A DNA stretch of 64,000 bases from Shinella zoogloeoides (GCF_030733845.1 NZ_CP132312.1:193501-257500), one strand, 5' to 3'. Counted from the first letter of the stretch, positions 50,872 to 60,022 are shown. A program made the numbers and translations. The notes: generated by a model from the letters alone, not told the origin.

Positions 50872-52608
50872 TCAGATGCGCTCCGCCAGAGACACGGTGA
50901 AAATCCCCCATTTGTCGATGCGCTGCTCGATCTTGCGGAAGCCGGCGGCGGCGACGAGCTGGTCCATTTCCTGCTGGGTGCGCCGGCGCATGATCCAGGC
51001 CTCGCCGCCGCGATGCGATGTCAGCGCCCGCGCGATCATCTCAAGCTGCGGGTGCCAGGGCTGGCCGGTGTAGATCAGCAGCGATCCGGGTTCCAGCGCC
51101 CGCGACAGGCCGGCCAGCGAGGCTTCGATCTGGCCATTGTCGGGGAAGAGTTCGTAGAGGCCGGAGACGATGGCGAGGGTCGGCTTCGGATCGACGGCGG
51201 CGAGCCCTTCGGTGTCGAACGCGTCCGCCCGGTGGAAGGATGCGACCTCCCGCAGGCCGCGTTCGTCGATCAGCGCGCTGCCCTTCTCCACGTTGATTGG
51301 CGAATAGTCCTGCAGGCGGATGCTTTCGGGCTTTGCCGGCGAGCCGATCACCGCGTCCAGCACATAGCGTCCGTGCCCGGCGGCGATGTCGAGCACGCGG
51401 AGCGGCTTGTCTTCCGCCTTGAGGCGCGCGAGCGCCTTGCCGATCAGCTCTTCCAGATGGATTTTCCGCTGGCGGATGCCGCGCCAGCCGATGGCATCGA
51501 GGAATTGCCGGTCGATCAGCCGTCCGCCCGGTCCGAGGCCGCGCGGCTCGTCTTCGTAGACGTAGTCCAGCGTCGAGCCGGAATCGAAGCCGGTGCGGAT
51601 GCCTGTCTTGATGCCGTTGGAAAACAACCCGCCGAGGCGTATGGAGGCCCGCGTCATTGCCCAGTAGAGCCCGCGCGGCGAGAAGAGCGACAGCGGGGTC
51701 GCCAGACGATCGGCCTCGTCGCGGGTATAGCCGGAAAGATGCGCCCGCCGCACATCCGCCACGACCGGCGGCTCCGCGAAACGGGCCGTGATGAAGGCGC
51801 GGACCTTGTCCAGCGCCTTGGCGCGGTCCCGCTCGCCGAGCGTGTCGTGATAGAAGCCGGGCAGGATATGCCGCTCCTTGATCGTGCTGCCGAGATTTTC
51901 GAAGAAACGGTGCTGCGGCTCGTGGCGCACGACGAAATCGCTTCCGGAGATGAGAAGCTGCGTCGGCACGGTGATGGCGCGCGCGTCGGCGACCACCCGG
52001 TCGGCCGCCTCGTAGAGTTCCAGAAGGATATTGGAGGCGATGGGACGGGTTATCAGCGGATCGGCTTCGAAGGAGGCGATGCGCTCCGGATCGTGCGTCA
52101 GGAAGCGCGCCTTGACGTAGGAATTGACGAAGAACGTGCCCTTCAGCTTCTGCCAGAGCGCGATGCCTTGCCTTGCGAAGGGCACGTAGAGCTTGACGTC
52201 GAAGGCGGGCGAGGCGAGCACCAGCGCGCGGATGTCAGGCGCATAGTCGTGCACCCAGGTGGCGGCCAGCACGGCGCCGACGCTCTGCGCGACGACGGCG
52301 ATCTGGTCCATGGCGAACCCGCCCGTCTCCCTTATATGGCGCACGAAGCTGTCGAGATCGCGCACCGAATGGGCGAAGGACGGCGAATGGCCGCGCTCGC
52401 CGGGCGAGCGGCCGTGCCCGCGCGCATCCCAGGCGTAGATCGAAAAATCGTCGAGGCCGAGTTCCTCGGCGATATGGGCCACCCGGCCGCTATGCTCATG
52501 GCCGCGGTGCAGGAGCACGATCGCGCCCTTCGCCGTGCCGGAGCGGGCGGGCCAGAAGCGGTAGAAAAGCTCCACGCCGTCATGGCTCGCAAACGCCGAT
52601 TCCATCAT
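50872..52608 (-). CDS. Fused alpha/beta hydrolase and SAM-dependent methyltransferase (YnbC-like)
   Basis: A 578-residue bifunctional protein. Residues 1-285 are a monoglyceride-lipase-like hydrolase with HRGHEHSGR, DARGHGRSPG and nucleophile Ser in VAQSVGAVL. Residues about 330-578 form a class I methyltransferase with the SAM loop LDIAAGHGRYVLDA. This composition equals E. coli YnbC. It probably hydrolyses and methylates lipid intermediates of the pathway. It starts the minus-strand lipid operon, divergent from the CDP-alcohol transferase gene. ATGs at 52608 and 52605 are both possible. Confidence 0.83.
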   Translation of the reverse strand: MMESAFASHDGVELFYRFWPARSGTAKGAIVLLHRGHEHSGRVAHIAEELGLDDFSIYAWDARGHGRSPGERGHSPSFAHSVRDLDSFVRHIRETGGFAMDQIAVVAQSVGAVLAATWVHDYAPDIRALVLASPAFDVKLYVPFARQGIALWQKLKGTFFVNSYVKARFLTHDPERIASFEADPLITRPIASNILLELYEAADRVVADARAITVPTQLLISGSDFVVRHEPQHRFFENLGSTIKERHILPGFYHDTLGERDRAKALDKVRAFITARFAEPPVVADVRRAHLSGYTRDEADRLATPLSLFSPRGLYWAMTRASIRLGGLFSNGIKTGIRTGFDSGSTLDYVYEDEPRGLGPGGRLIDRQFLDAIGWRGIRQRKIHLEELIGKALARLKAEDKPLRVLDIAAGHGRYVLDAVIGSPAKPESIRLQDYSPINVEKGSALIDERGLREVASFHRADAFDTEGLAAVDPKPTLAIVSGLYELFPDNGQIEASLAGLSRALEPGSLLIYTGQPWHPQLEMIARALTSHRGGEAWIMRRRTQQEMDQLVAAAGFRKIEQRIDKWGIFTVSLAERI

Positions 52609-52728
52609 GCTGTCTCACCCCTCATGCAGATCTCACTTCCCCTATACGGATGAGCAGCGATGTTTGCAGTTGATTTCATGGCGTTGGGTCTTCATTTGTT
52701 GAACGCAATCCAGCGGATTCGAGCGTTC

Positions 52729-53325
52729 ATGTCGATCTATAAACTGAAATCATCCTTTCAGAGCCTGCTTCGTCCACTGGTAGGGCGTCTGGCCGGCATG
52801 GGGCTCACGGCCAATCAGGTGACGCTGGTGGCGGCCGTCGTTTCCGTCGGGATCGGCGCGCTTCTCCTCGCCCGGCCCGAGCCGGCGCTCTTCGCGCTCG
52901 TCCCGGTCTGGATGTTCCTGCGCATGGCCTTCAACGCCGTCGACGGCATGCTGGCCCGCGAGCATGGCCAGAAAAGCGCGCTCGGCGGCTATCTCAACGA
53001 GATCGCGGATGTCGTTTCGGATGCCGCACTCTATGTGCCTTTCGCGCTGATCGCGCCCTTTTCCCTGCCCTGGCTGGCGGCGATCATCTTCCTCGCGACG
53101 CTGACGGAGTTCGCAGGCGTGCTCGGCGTCGCCCATGGCAATGGCCGGAACTACGAGGGGCCGATGGGCAAGAGCGACCGGGCGCTGCTCTTCGGCGCGC
53201 TGGGCGCGCTGGTGGCGGGCTTCGGCACGCTGCCGGAATGGACGTGGCACATCCAGCCGATGGCCTGCGTGCTGCTCGCCTGGACGGTCGTCAACCGCGT
53301 CCGGGCCGGCCTTGCCGAAACCTGA
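52729..53325 (+). CDS. CDP-alcohol phosphatidyltransferase-family protein (YnbA-like)
   Basis: A 198-residue membrane enzyme of the CDP-alcohol phosphotransferase family, with about six segments. The active-site motif reads NAVDG-ML-AR-x8-GGYLNEIAD: the second and fourth Asp are present, but the first and third positions are Asn instead of Asp. It would transfer a phosphatidyl or related group from a CDP-lipid to an alcohol head. The start at 52729 gives a family-typical length; earlier in-frame ATGs exist at 52660 and 52678. It is divergent from the hydrolase-methyltransferase gene and completes a ynbABCD-like set. Confidence 0.8.
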   Translation: MSIYKLKSSFQSLLRPLVGRLAGMGLTANQVTLVAAVVSVGIGALLLARPEPALFALVPVWMFLRMAFNAVDGMLAREHGQKSALGGYLNEIADVVSDAALYVPFALIAPFSLPWLAAIIFLATLTEFAGVLGVAHGNGRNYEGPMGKSDRALLFGALGALVAGFGTLPEWTWHIQPMACVLLAWTVVNRVRAGLAET

Positions 53326-54642
53326 CTAGCGTTTGTCGCCAAACCGGCGCGGCGTCGGTCGGCCGGTCACCTGCTCCCAGTGCTCGTCGGCGCGCCGCTC
53401 GAAGGTCGCGGCATCGCGCGCGTCGCTCTGGTAGAAGGCGCCGCGGGCAACGTCCGGGGCATAGACCTGATCGCTCCAGCCGCGCCCGTCGTCGTGCGGG
53501 AAGGCGTAGCCGACATGGCCGAGCGCCGCCGCGCCCTTGTAATGCGCATCGCGCAGATGCATCGGCACGGAGGACGGCGCTTCGTTCGCCACATGGGCAA
53601 GCGCCAGCGATATGCCGCGGCAGGCGGCGTTTGATTTCGGCGCGCGGGCGACGTGCAGAGCGGCATGGGCGAGCACGATCTGCGCTTCCGGATAACCGAT
53701 CTTCTCCACCGCATGCAGCGCCGCGACGGCGGTCTGGAGGGCGGTGTTGTCGGCGAGACCGACGTCCTCAGAGGCGTGGATCATGATGCGGCGGGCGATG
53801 TAGCGCGGGTCCTCGCCGCCGTGGATGAGCCGGGCAAGCCAGTAGAGCGTCGCGTCGGGATCGGAACCGCGCATCGATTTCACGAAAGCCGAGACGACGT
53901 CGTAATGCGCATCGCCCGAGCGGTCGTGATTGACGGGCGCGGCGGCATAGGCTTCCTCGACCATCGCTTCCGTGACGATCACGGGCTCGCCTGCCGCGTG
54001 GCCGACCGCAAGGCTTTCCAGCACCGTCAGCGCGCGGCGGGCATCGCCGCCCGAGCGGCCGGCGATCCGGCGCAGCATGGCCGGTTCCAGCCGAACCTCG
54101 ATGCCCCGGTCGGCGAGATGACGGAGGCCGCGCCGGACCACTTCCTCCATCTCCTCGATGGCCAACGGCTCCAGCTTGAGGATGGTCGAGCGCGAGATGA
54201 GCGCGGGCGTCAGCGTGTGGTAGGGATTGCCGGTGGTCGCGCCGATGAAGTCGGCAACGCCTTCCTCGCAGAGCGCCAGAAGGTGATCCTGCTGGGTGGC
54301 GCTGAAGCGATGCACCTCGTCGGCGAAGAGCAATGTCGGGCGCATGCGCGCCTCGTCCGCGATCTTGCGGATATCGGCGACGTTGTTGTGCGCGGCGTGC
54401 AGCGGACGGAAATTCTTGCCGAGCATGTTGCCGATGGCGCGGGCGATCGACGTTTTGCCGAGGCCCGGCGGGCCATAGAGGATGATGCTGCCGAGCCGCC
54501 CGGCCGCGATGCGTCGTCGCAACATCGTACCGGGGCCGATGACCTTTTCCTGCCCGATCACGTCGTCCAGCGTCGCCGGGCGCAGTTCAGCGGCAAGGGG
54601 CATCGAGCCGGTGCGCGGCGCGGCGTCGAAAAGATCGGTCAT
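53326..54642 (-). CDS. RarA/MgsA-type AAA+ ATPase
   Basis: A 438-residue replication-associated recombination ATPase that acts at stalled forks. Walker A GPPGLGKTS is near residue 60, Walker B FADEVHRF near 108, and sensor and C-terminal tetramerisation motifs are visible (SGGDARRALT, then MIHASEDVGLADN). All ATPase motifs are intact. It is convergent with the YnbA-like gene, with no space between the stops. Whether it is the only copy in the genome is not visible here. Confidence 0.9.
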   Translation of the reverse strand: MTDLFDAAPRTGSMPLAAELRPATLDDVIGQEKVIGPGTMLRRRIAAGRLGSIILYGPPGLGKTSIARAIGNMLGKNFRPLHAAHNNVADIRKIADEARMRPTLLFADEVHRFSATQQDHLLALCEEGVADFIGATTGNPYHTLTPALISRSTILKLEPLAIEEMEEVVRRGLRHLADRGIEVRLEPAMLRRIAGRSGGDARRALTVLESLAVGHAAGEPVIVTEAMVEEAYAAAPVNHDRSGDAHYDVVSAFVKSMRGSDPDATLYWLARLIHGGEDPRYIARRIMIHASEDVGLADNTALQTAVAALHAVEKIGYPEAQIVLAHAALHVARAPKSNAACRGISLALAHVANEAPSSVPMHLRDAHYKGAAALGHVGYAFPHDDGRGWSDQVYAPDVARGAFYQSDARDAATFERRADEHWEQVTGRPTPRRFGDKR

Positions 54643-54770
54643 GGCTGCCCCCGTCGAAAGATTGTCCGTTCCGGCCGGGCTTCGCGAAAAAGGACCCGCT
54701 CGCCCGGCCGGATGACGTTCGTCTATCGGCCGGAGCAGGCAGGGTCAAAGGCATTTGTGGATGATTGCGG

Positions 54771-55541
54771 TCAATGCAGCCCGAAGAGGTTCAGCAGTTC
54801 CTCCCGGTGGCGCACGAATTCCGGCGCGCTGCGGTCACGCGGGCGCGGCAGGTCGATCTCGATCAGCCGCGGCGCCGCGTTCTTCTCGCGCGGCAGGATG
54901 AGGATGCGGTCGGCTAGATAGATCGCCTCCTCCAGATCGTGGGTGACGAGGATGGTGGTCACGTCCTCGTCGCGCCAGATGCGGGTCAGCTCCTGCTGCA
55001 TGCTGATCTTCGTCATGGCGTCGAGTGCGCCGAGCGGCTCGTCGAGCAGCAGGATTTCCGGCTGGACGGCAAGGGCTCGGGCAATGCCGACACGCTGCGC
55101 CATGCCGCCGGAAAGCTGGCGCGGATAGGCGTTCTCGAAGGACTGAAGCCCGACGAGCTGCACATAGCGGCGGGCCCGGCTTTTCGCCTCCTCGCGGCCG
55201 ACGCCGCTCGTGTCGAGCCCGAAGGCGACGTTTTCCAGCACCGTCAGCCAGGGCAGGAGGCGCGGCTCCTGGAAGATGACGGCGCGCTCCGCCCCGACGC
55301 CCCTGACGGCCTTGCCGTCGATCAGCACCTCGCCGCCATCGGCATGGTCGAGCCCGGCGAGGATGCGCAGCAGCGTCGTTTTGCCCGAGCCGCTGGCGCC
55401 GACGATGGCAAGGCTCTCGCCGGAGCGGATATTCAGGTTGACGTCACTGAGGACCGGCAGTGGCTTGCCGTTGAGGGTGAAGGATTTCGAGAGGTGACGG
55501 ATCGTCACCTCTCCGCGAACGGTTTGGGAGGTAAGGCTCAT
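54771..55541 (-). CDS. ABC transporter ATP-binding protein, SsuB/TauB type
   Basis: A 256-residue ATPase with Walker A GASGSGKTT, signature LSGGMAQ and Walker B ILLLDEPLGALD, all intact. The SsuB/TauB class drives import of sulfonates, taurine, nitrate or pyrimidine precursors. It is the last gene of the operon led by the flavin reductase and monooxygenase genes, 9 bases after the binding-protein gene. Confidence 0.87.
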   Translation of the reverse strand: MSLTSQTVRGEVTIRHLSKSFTLNGKPLPVLSDVNLNIRSGESLAIVGASGSGKTTLLRILAGLDHADGGEVLIDGKAVRGVGAERAVIFQEPRLLPWLTVLENVAFGLDTSGVGREEAKSRARRYVQLVGLQSFENAYPRQLSGGMAQRVGIARALAVQPEILLLDEPLGALDAMTKISMQQELTRIWRDEDVTTILVTHDLEEAIYLADRILILPREKNAAPRLIEIDLPRPRDRSAPEFVRHREELLNLFGLH

Positions 55542-55550
55542 GGTCGTTCC

Positions 55551-56525
55551 TCAGTTCGTCGCCGCGTCGGGCGAATAGAGCACGTCCTTGGCAGCGAGCT
55601 GGCCTTCCTTCAGTTTGCCCTCGCGCACCAGCACGTCGATCCAGAACTGCACGTCGCGCTCGGCGGGCAGGCCCCCGGCGCGCACGCCGTAGCCGCGGAA
55701 ATACTGGGCGATATCAGGATTCTCGCCGCGTGCCTTCAGCGTCTTGGCAAGGATGTCCCGGGTTTCCTGCGGATGTTCACGGGCATAGTCGAGCGCGCGG
55801 GCGGACTGCTCGACGAAGATCTTCGCCGCCTCCGGATGCGCCTTCACGAAGTCGCGTCGCAGCACCACGAAGCCGCCGGCGATTTCTCCGAGGACTTCCG
55901 TATCGCCGAAGACGGCGCGCAGACCGCCATTCTTGCGCGCCACGCCCTCGAAGGTCGTCTGCCAGTAGCCGAAGGCGGAGATATCGACCTGGCCGGAACG
56001 CAGGACCTGCTCGAGCTGCGGCCCCGGCACGACGATCTGGTTGGCGGCGTCCGTCGGCAGGCCGACCGAGTGCAGCGCCTCGCGGATCGTGTAGTCGAGA
56101 TGGGCGCCGAGCGTGTTGACGGCGATGCTCTTGCCGGCGATGTCCTTGATCGACTTGATGGGGCTGTCTTCCAGGACGTAGAAGATCGACTCCACTTCCT
56201 TGTTGATGCCGTTCGAGGGATAGGCCGCGACGAAGTCGTTGCCACTGACGATGGAATTGAGAACGGCGGAGGTGGCGGCGCTGCCGATCTCCACGTCGCC
56301 GGAGGCGAGCGCGATCAGCGAAGCCGGGCCGCCGCCGGCATAGCCGACATTTTCGAGCGTGATGCCGGTTCCGTCGAAATAGCCGAGTTCTGCGGCCAGC
56401 TCATGGGCGGCGAGGCCGCCCTGGCTGGCCAGGAAGCGGAGCTTGACGTCTTCTGCCGAGGCATTGGCGGCAAGGCCTATGAAGAGGGCTGCGGAGAGGA
56501 GGAGCTTGCGGGAATGGAAGGTCAT
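55551..56525 (-). CDS. ABC transporter periplasmic binding protein, SsuA/sulfonate type
   Basis: A 324-residue receptor with a signal peptide (KLLLSAALFIGLAANASA, cut near residue 24). The mature part follows the SsuA/NMT1 pattern: FLASQGGLAAHELAAELGYF, then GNDFVAAYPSNGIN and SIAVNTLGAHLDYTIREAL. Substrates of this family are alkanesulfonates, nitrate or similar small anions. Gene order with a two-component flavin monooxygenase supports a sulfonate or sulfur-containing ligand. Confidence 0.84.
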   Translation of the reverse strand: MTFHSRKLLLSAALFIGLAANASAEDVKLRFLASQGGLAAHELAAELGYFDGTGITLENVGYAGGGPASLIALASGDVEIGSAATSAVLNSIVSGNDFVAAYPSNGINKEVESIFYVLEDSPIKSIKDIAGKSIAVNTLGAHLDYTIREALHSVGLPTDAANQIVVPGPQLEQVLRSGQVDISAFGYWQTTFEGVARKNGGLRAVFGDTEVLGEIAGGFVVLRRDFVKAHPEAAKIFVEQSARALDYAREHPQETRDILAKTLKARGENPDIAQYFRGYGVRAGGLPAERDVQFWIDVLVREGKLKEGQLAAKDVLYSPDAATN

Positions 56526-56558
56526 GTCGGGTGTCCTTTGGAAAAATGAGGAGGAGGT

Positions 56559-57404
56559 TCAGGCGCCGGGCTGCGACCAGCGGCATAGCTTGCGCTGGAG
56601 AAGGACGAGCACGGCATTGGCGGCAAGGCCGAGAAGTGCCAGCAGCAGGATCGCGGCGAACATCAGCGGGATCTGGAAATTGTACTGGGCGTTCATCACT
56701 TGGAAGCCGATGCCCTTGTTGGCACCGATCATTTCGGCGGCGATGAGCAGCAGCAGGGCCGTGGTGGCCGAGAGGCGCAGGCCCACGAAGATCGCCGGGA
56801 CCGAGGCCGGCAGCACGACGCGGCGGAAGATCGTCAGGCGGCTCGCCCCATAGGTCCGCGCCATCTCGATGAGCTTCCTGTCCACTTCCTTCACACCGCC
56901 GATGGTGGAGAGCAGGATCGGAAAGAGCGTCGCCCAGAAGATGACGAAGACCTTCGACGTTTCGCCAAGCCCGAGCAGCAGTATGAAGACGGGATAGAGA
57001 GCGAGCGCCGATGTCTGGCGGAAGAACTGGAGCAGCGGATCGAGCGCCTGTTCGACGATGCGCGCCTGCCCCATGACGAGGCCGAGCGGAATGCCGATGG
57101 CAACCGCAGCGGCGAAGGCAATGCCGGAGCGCTGGAGGCTGATGGCGATGTCATCGACGAGCGCGCCGCTCGAAAGACTGTCCCAGAGGGCCGAGGCGAT
57201 CACGTCGAGCGGCGGGAAGACGGACGGGTTGACCCAGCCCTGCGTACTCGAAATCTGCCATAGGGCGAGGAAGGCGATCACCAAGCCGTAGCGGGCGATG
57301 AACGGGGAGACGGCCGCGTTCACCTTTGCCGTAAGCGCGGGCGGTGGGCGCTTTGCGAGGCGGAAGTCCGCGCCGAGGGTGGAGTTGACGTTTTCGTAGG
57401 ACAT
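56559..57404 (-). CDS. ABC transporter permease, SsuC/TauC type
   Basis: A 281-residue membrane subunit with about six segments, starting with FIARYGLVIAFLALWQI. The EAA-like loop is visible in MARTYGASRLTIFRRVVLPASVP. It joins the ATPase and binding protein downstream to make an importer. It is 9 bases after the monooxygenase gene. Confidence 0.85.
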   Translation of the reverse strand: MSYENVNSTLGADFRLAKRPPPALTAKVNAAVSPFIARYGLVIAFLALWQISSTQGWVNPSVFPPLDVIASALWDSLSSGALVDDIAISLQRSGIAFAAAVAIGIPLGLVMGQARIVEQALDPLLQFFRQTSALALYPVFILLLGLGETSKVFVIFWATLFPILLSTIGGVKEVDRKLIEMARTYGASRLTIFRRVVLPASVPAIFVGLRLSATTALLLLIAAEMIGANKGIGFQVMNAQYNFQIPLMFAAILLLALLGLAANAVLVLLQRKLCRWSQPGA

Positions 57405-57413
57405 GGTCGTCTC

Positions 57414-58766
57414 CTATTCCGCCGCCTGGACGGCCGTGCGGGCGCCGGCCCAGCGATTGACGGGAAACGGCAGGCCGAGGTTTTCGCGCAGGGTCGTGCC
57501 CTCGTATTGCGTGCGGAACAGGCCGCGGCGCTGCAGTTCGGGGATCACCAGATCGACGAAATCGTCGAGCGCGGTCGGCAGCCAGGGCGGCAGGATGTTG
57601 AAGCCGTCGGCGGCCTCGTTCTCGAACCATTCCTGCAGCGTATCGACGATCGTTTCGGGCGTGCCGACAATGGTGAAGTGGCCGCGCGCGGTGGCAACCC
57701 ATTGATAGAGCTGACGGATCGAGAAATTGTTCTCGTCCGCGATCTGGCGGATGAGCGCCTGGCGGCTCTTCATGCCCTCGGTCGGCGGGGCGGGCGGCAG
57801 GGGGCCGTCGACGTCGTAGCCACGCAGGTCCAGCGTGCCGCCGGTGAGGCCGTTGAGCAGGCCGACGCCATCTTCCTCGAGGATCAGCGATGTCAGGCGC
57901 TCGTATTTCTCCTGTGCTTCCTCCAGCGTGCGGCCGACGAAGGGTGCGAAACCGGGCATGACGAGGATGTGGTCCGGGCTGCGTCCGAGGCCGCGGGCGC
58001 GTGCCTTGATGTCGCGGTAGAATTCCTGCGCCGTCTCGATGTGCTGGTGCGCCGTGAAGATTACTTCGGCGGTCGCGGCGGCCAGTCCGCGGCCGTCCTC
58101 GGACTGGCCGGCCTGCACGATGACCGGATGCCCCTGCGGCGACCTGGGAACGTTCAGCGGCCCGCGCACCTGGAAATGCTCGCCGCGATGCTCGCTCTCA
58201 TGCAGCTTCTGCGGATCGTAGAAGACGCCGGTCTTCTTCTCACGGATGAAGGCGTCGTCTTCAAAGCTGTCCCAGAGCTTCCTGACCACCTCGACATGCT
58301 CGGCGGCGCGGCGATAGCGCGCGGCATGAGGAAGCTGGGTGTCGCGGTTGAAGTTCTGCGCGGTCGGATCGCCCGTCGTCGTCACAACGTTCCAGCCGGC
58401 CCGCCCGCCCGAGAGGAGATCCAGCGAGGCGAATTTGCGTGCGGTGTTGTAGGGCTCCTCATAGGTCGTGGAGGCCGTGGCGATGAAGCCGAGATTTTTG
58501 GTGAAGGGGGCGAGCGCGGAGAAGAGCGTCACAGGTTCGAAGCCCGCCACGCGGGCATTGCCGCCTTCCCTTGCGCCGCCGAAGCCGACGGCGAGGTTGT
58601 CGGCCAGGAAATAGGCGTCGAAGAGGCCGCGTTCGGCCGTCTGGGCGAGCTGCTTGTGGAATTCGAGGCTGGTTGCGCCGTCCACCGGCTGGTCGGGGTG
58701 CCGCCATGAGGCGATATGCTGCCCGCCACCGGGAAGGAATGCGCCGAGCCTGATCTTGCGTGTCAT
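57414..58766 (-). CDS. FMN-dependent monooxygenase, NtaA/SnaA/DszA type
   Basis: A 450-residue luciferase-like (LLM) flavin monooxygenase. The N-terminus RLGAFLPGGGQHIASWRHPD and GRAGWNVVTT are hallmarks of the NtaA/DszA subgroup, which oxidises nitrilotriacetate, EDTA, dibenzothiophene sulfone or sulfonates using FMNH2 from a partner reductase. The reductase is encoded just upstream. The adjacent SsuABC-type importer suggests that this enzyme releases sulfite or a carbon chain from the imported compound. The substrate cannot be fixed. Confidence 0.85.
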   Translation of the reverse strand: MTRKIRLGAFLPGGGQHIASWRHPDQPVDGATSLEFHKQLAQTAERGLFDAYFLADNLAVGFGGAREGGNARVAGFEPVTLFSALAPFTKNLGFIATASTTYEEPYNTARKFASLDLLSGGRAGWNVVTTTGDPTAQNFNRDTQLPHAARYRRAAEHVEVVRKLWDSFEDDAFIREKKTGVFYDPQKLHESEHRGEHFQVRGPLNVPRSPQGHPVIVQAGQSEDGRGLAAATAEVIFTAHQHIETAQEFYRDIKARARGLGRSPDHILVMPGFAPFVGRTLEEAQEKYERLTSLILEEDGVGLLNGLTGGTLDLRGYDVDGPLPPAPPTEGMKSRQALIRQIADENNFSIRQLYQWVATARGHFTIVGTPETIVDTLQEWFENEAADGFNILPPWLPTALDDFVDLVIPELQRRGLFRTQYEGTTLRENLGLPFPVNRWAGARTAVQAAE

Positions 58767-58792
58767 CTCATGTCCTTTCGTTTTCCTGAAAG

Positions 58793-58811
58793 GCGGCCGG
58801 CATGCGGCCGC
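58793..58811 (-). other. Intercistronic hairpin between reductase and monooxygenase genes
   Basis: Perfect 7-bp stem GCGGCCG (58793-58799) and CGGCCGC (58805-58811) in the 115-bp gap. A further GC-rich self-complementary stretch CCCGCCGGCGGCGGG lies at about 58833-58847. They may uncouple the levels of the two flavin proteins. No other feature is seen in the gap. Confidence 0.45.
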
Positions 58812-58881
58812 AAGTCTTCGGTCCCGCCGGCGGCGGGTTCATGCATTGCAAATTGGATGATTGGCCGGTGCCGCTTAGCCC

Positions 58882-59424
58882 TTAGCGGGCAAGGGCATGA
58901 TAGCGGCCGTCCTGATAGAGCAGCGAGTGGCCGGCGCCGATGCGGATCGCCAGAACCTTGCCGATGACGATGACATGGCTGTGCCGCTCGATCGCCTCTT
59001 CGACCGCACAATCGATCGCCGCGACCGCATCGACCAGCAGCGGTGCGCCGCTGACGGCAGTGGTCCATTCCGCGCCGCGGTAGCGGTCGGGGCCGCGCAG
59101 GCCGCCGCGGCCGGCGAACTGGTTGGCGAGCGCTTCATGGTCCGCACCGGCGATGTTGATGCCGAAATGGCCGAAGCGCTCGACGACGGGCCATGTGGAG
59201 GAGGTGCGGTTGAGGGAGATGAGCATGCGTGCCGGCTCGACCGAGAGCGCCGTCGCCGAGGTGACGGTGGCGCCCGTCCGGGCCTCCCCTTCCCCCGCCG
59301 TGATGATGCTGACCCCGCCGCCAAGCGTGCGCAGTGCCGCCTTCAGGCTGTCGGCATCGGCCGGGTGATCGAGCAGTGCCTTGCTTGCGATGCTGAAATG
59401 CGTGTTTTCGACATGGGCGTTCAT
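58882..59424 (-). CDS. Flavin reductase (FMN-dependent monooxygenase partner)
   Basis: A 180-residue flavin:NAD(P)H oxidoreductase of the HpaC/NtaB type. Motifs are LRTLGGGVSIITAGEG near the start, GATVTSATALSVEPARMLISL in the middle and the GLRGPDRYRG to CAVEEAIERHSHVIVIGKV region. It provides reduced flavin to the LLM monooxygenase encoded 115 bp downstream. It is the first gene of the sulfur-type operon, and its upstream region is AT-rich. Confidence 0.87.
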   Translation of the reverse strand: MNAHVENTHFSIASKALLDHPADADSLKAALRTLGGGVSIITAGEGEARTGATVTSATALSVEPARMLISLNRTSSTWPVVERFGHFGINIAGADHEALANQFAGRGGLRGPDRYRGAEWTTAVSGAPLLVDAVAAIDCAVEEAIERHSHVIVIGKVLAIRIGAGHSLLYQDGRYHALAR

Positions 59425-59605
59425 CGTTCCCGCTCCGCTGGTGACCCCTGATGTTCATAGGGATAGCAAACGAAAACGGGTGGCAGCAGGCACGGATTTC
59501 TTAAATCTACTATTTTTATAGAAAATATGCTCATTGGCTGGTCGGCCTCTGGCATCTCTTCCAGAAAGCCGGAAAGGACGCCGCGAAGACCGCGGCGCCG
59601 CTCGC
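59425..59605 (-). promoter_or_regulatory. AT-rich promoter region of the flavin reductase operon
   Basis: This 181-bp gap separates the flavin reductase start from the RidA stop. It holds an AT-rich block at about 59500-59530 with the palindrome CTAT-N4-ATAG (59510-59521), in a place where a CysB-like activator could bind. No gene is present. Exact -10/-35 hexamers could not be set. Confidence 0.4.
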
Positions 59606-59998
59606 TCAGGCAGGCTTGCGCCGCGCCGCCATGGCCGTCACCTCGACCTTCATGCCGGGATCGGCAAGCGCGCTGACGCCGACGGCGCAACGGACCGGAT
59701 AGGGCTTCTTGAAATAGGCGCAATAGACCTTGTTGAAGGCCGGGCGGTCGGCCATGTCGGTGAGGTAAATCGTCAGGTGCAGCACGTCGGCAAGGGTGCT
59801 GCCGGCCTTTTCCAGCGAAGCCTTGAGGCTCTCCAGTGTCGCAATGCTCTGCGTCCTGATATCGCCGGTCTCCAGCGATCCATCCGCCCGCAGCGGAATA
59901 TGCGTGGTCATCAGCAGGTTGCCGAGGCCGGCGACGTCGGAGGAGATTTCGCTCTCGTCGGTATCCTCGATGAAGAAGGGCGTGTCGTGGTCAGCCAT
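59606..59998 (-). CDS. RidA-family enamine/imine deaminase (second copy)
   Basis: A 130-residue RidA-like protein with VAGLGNLLMTTHIPLRADGS, ADVLHLTIYLTDMADRPAFNKVY and YPVRCAVGVSALADPG, whose Arg binds the substrate carboxylate. The start at 59998 (MADHD) is the most likely of two ATGs. It follows a D-threonine-aldolase/D-serine-dehydratase-type gene, the kind of PLP enzyme that releases enamines. The two may form one transcript with an intercistronic hairpin. Confidence 0.85.
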   Translation of the reverse strand: MADHDTPFFIEDTDESEISSDVAGLGNLLMTTHIPLRADGSLETGDIRTQSIATLESLKASLEKAGSTLADVLHLTIYLTDMADRPAFNKVYCAYFKKPYPVRCAVGVSALADPGMKVEVTAMAARRKPA

Positions 59999-60022
59999 CG
60001 ATGTCTTTCCTGTCATTGGTGC

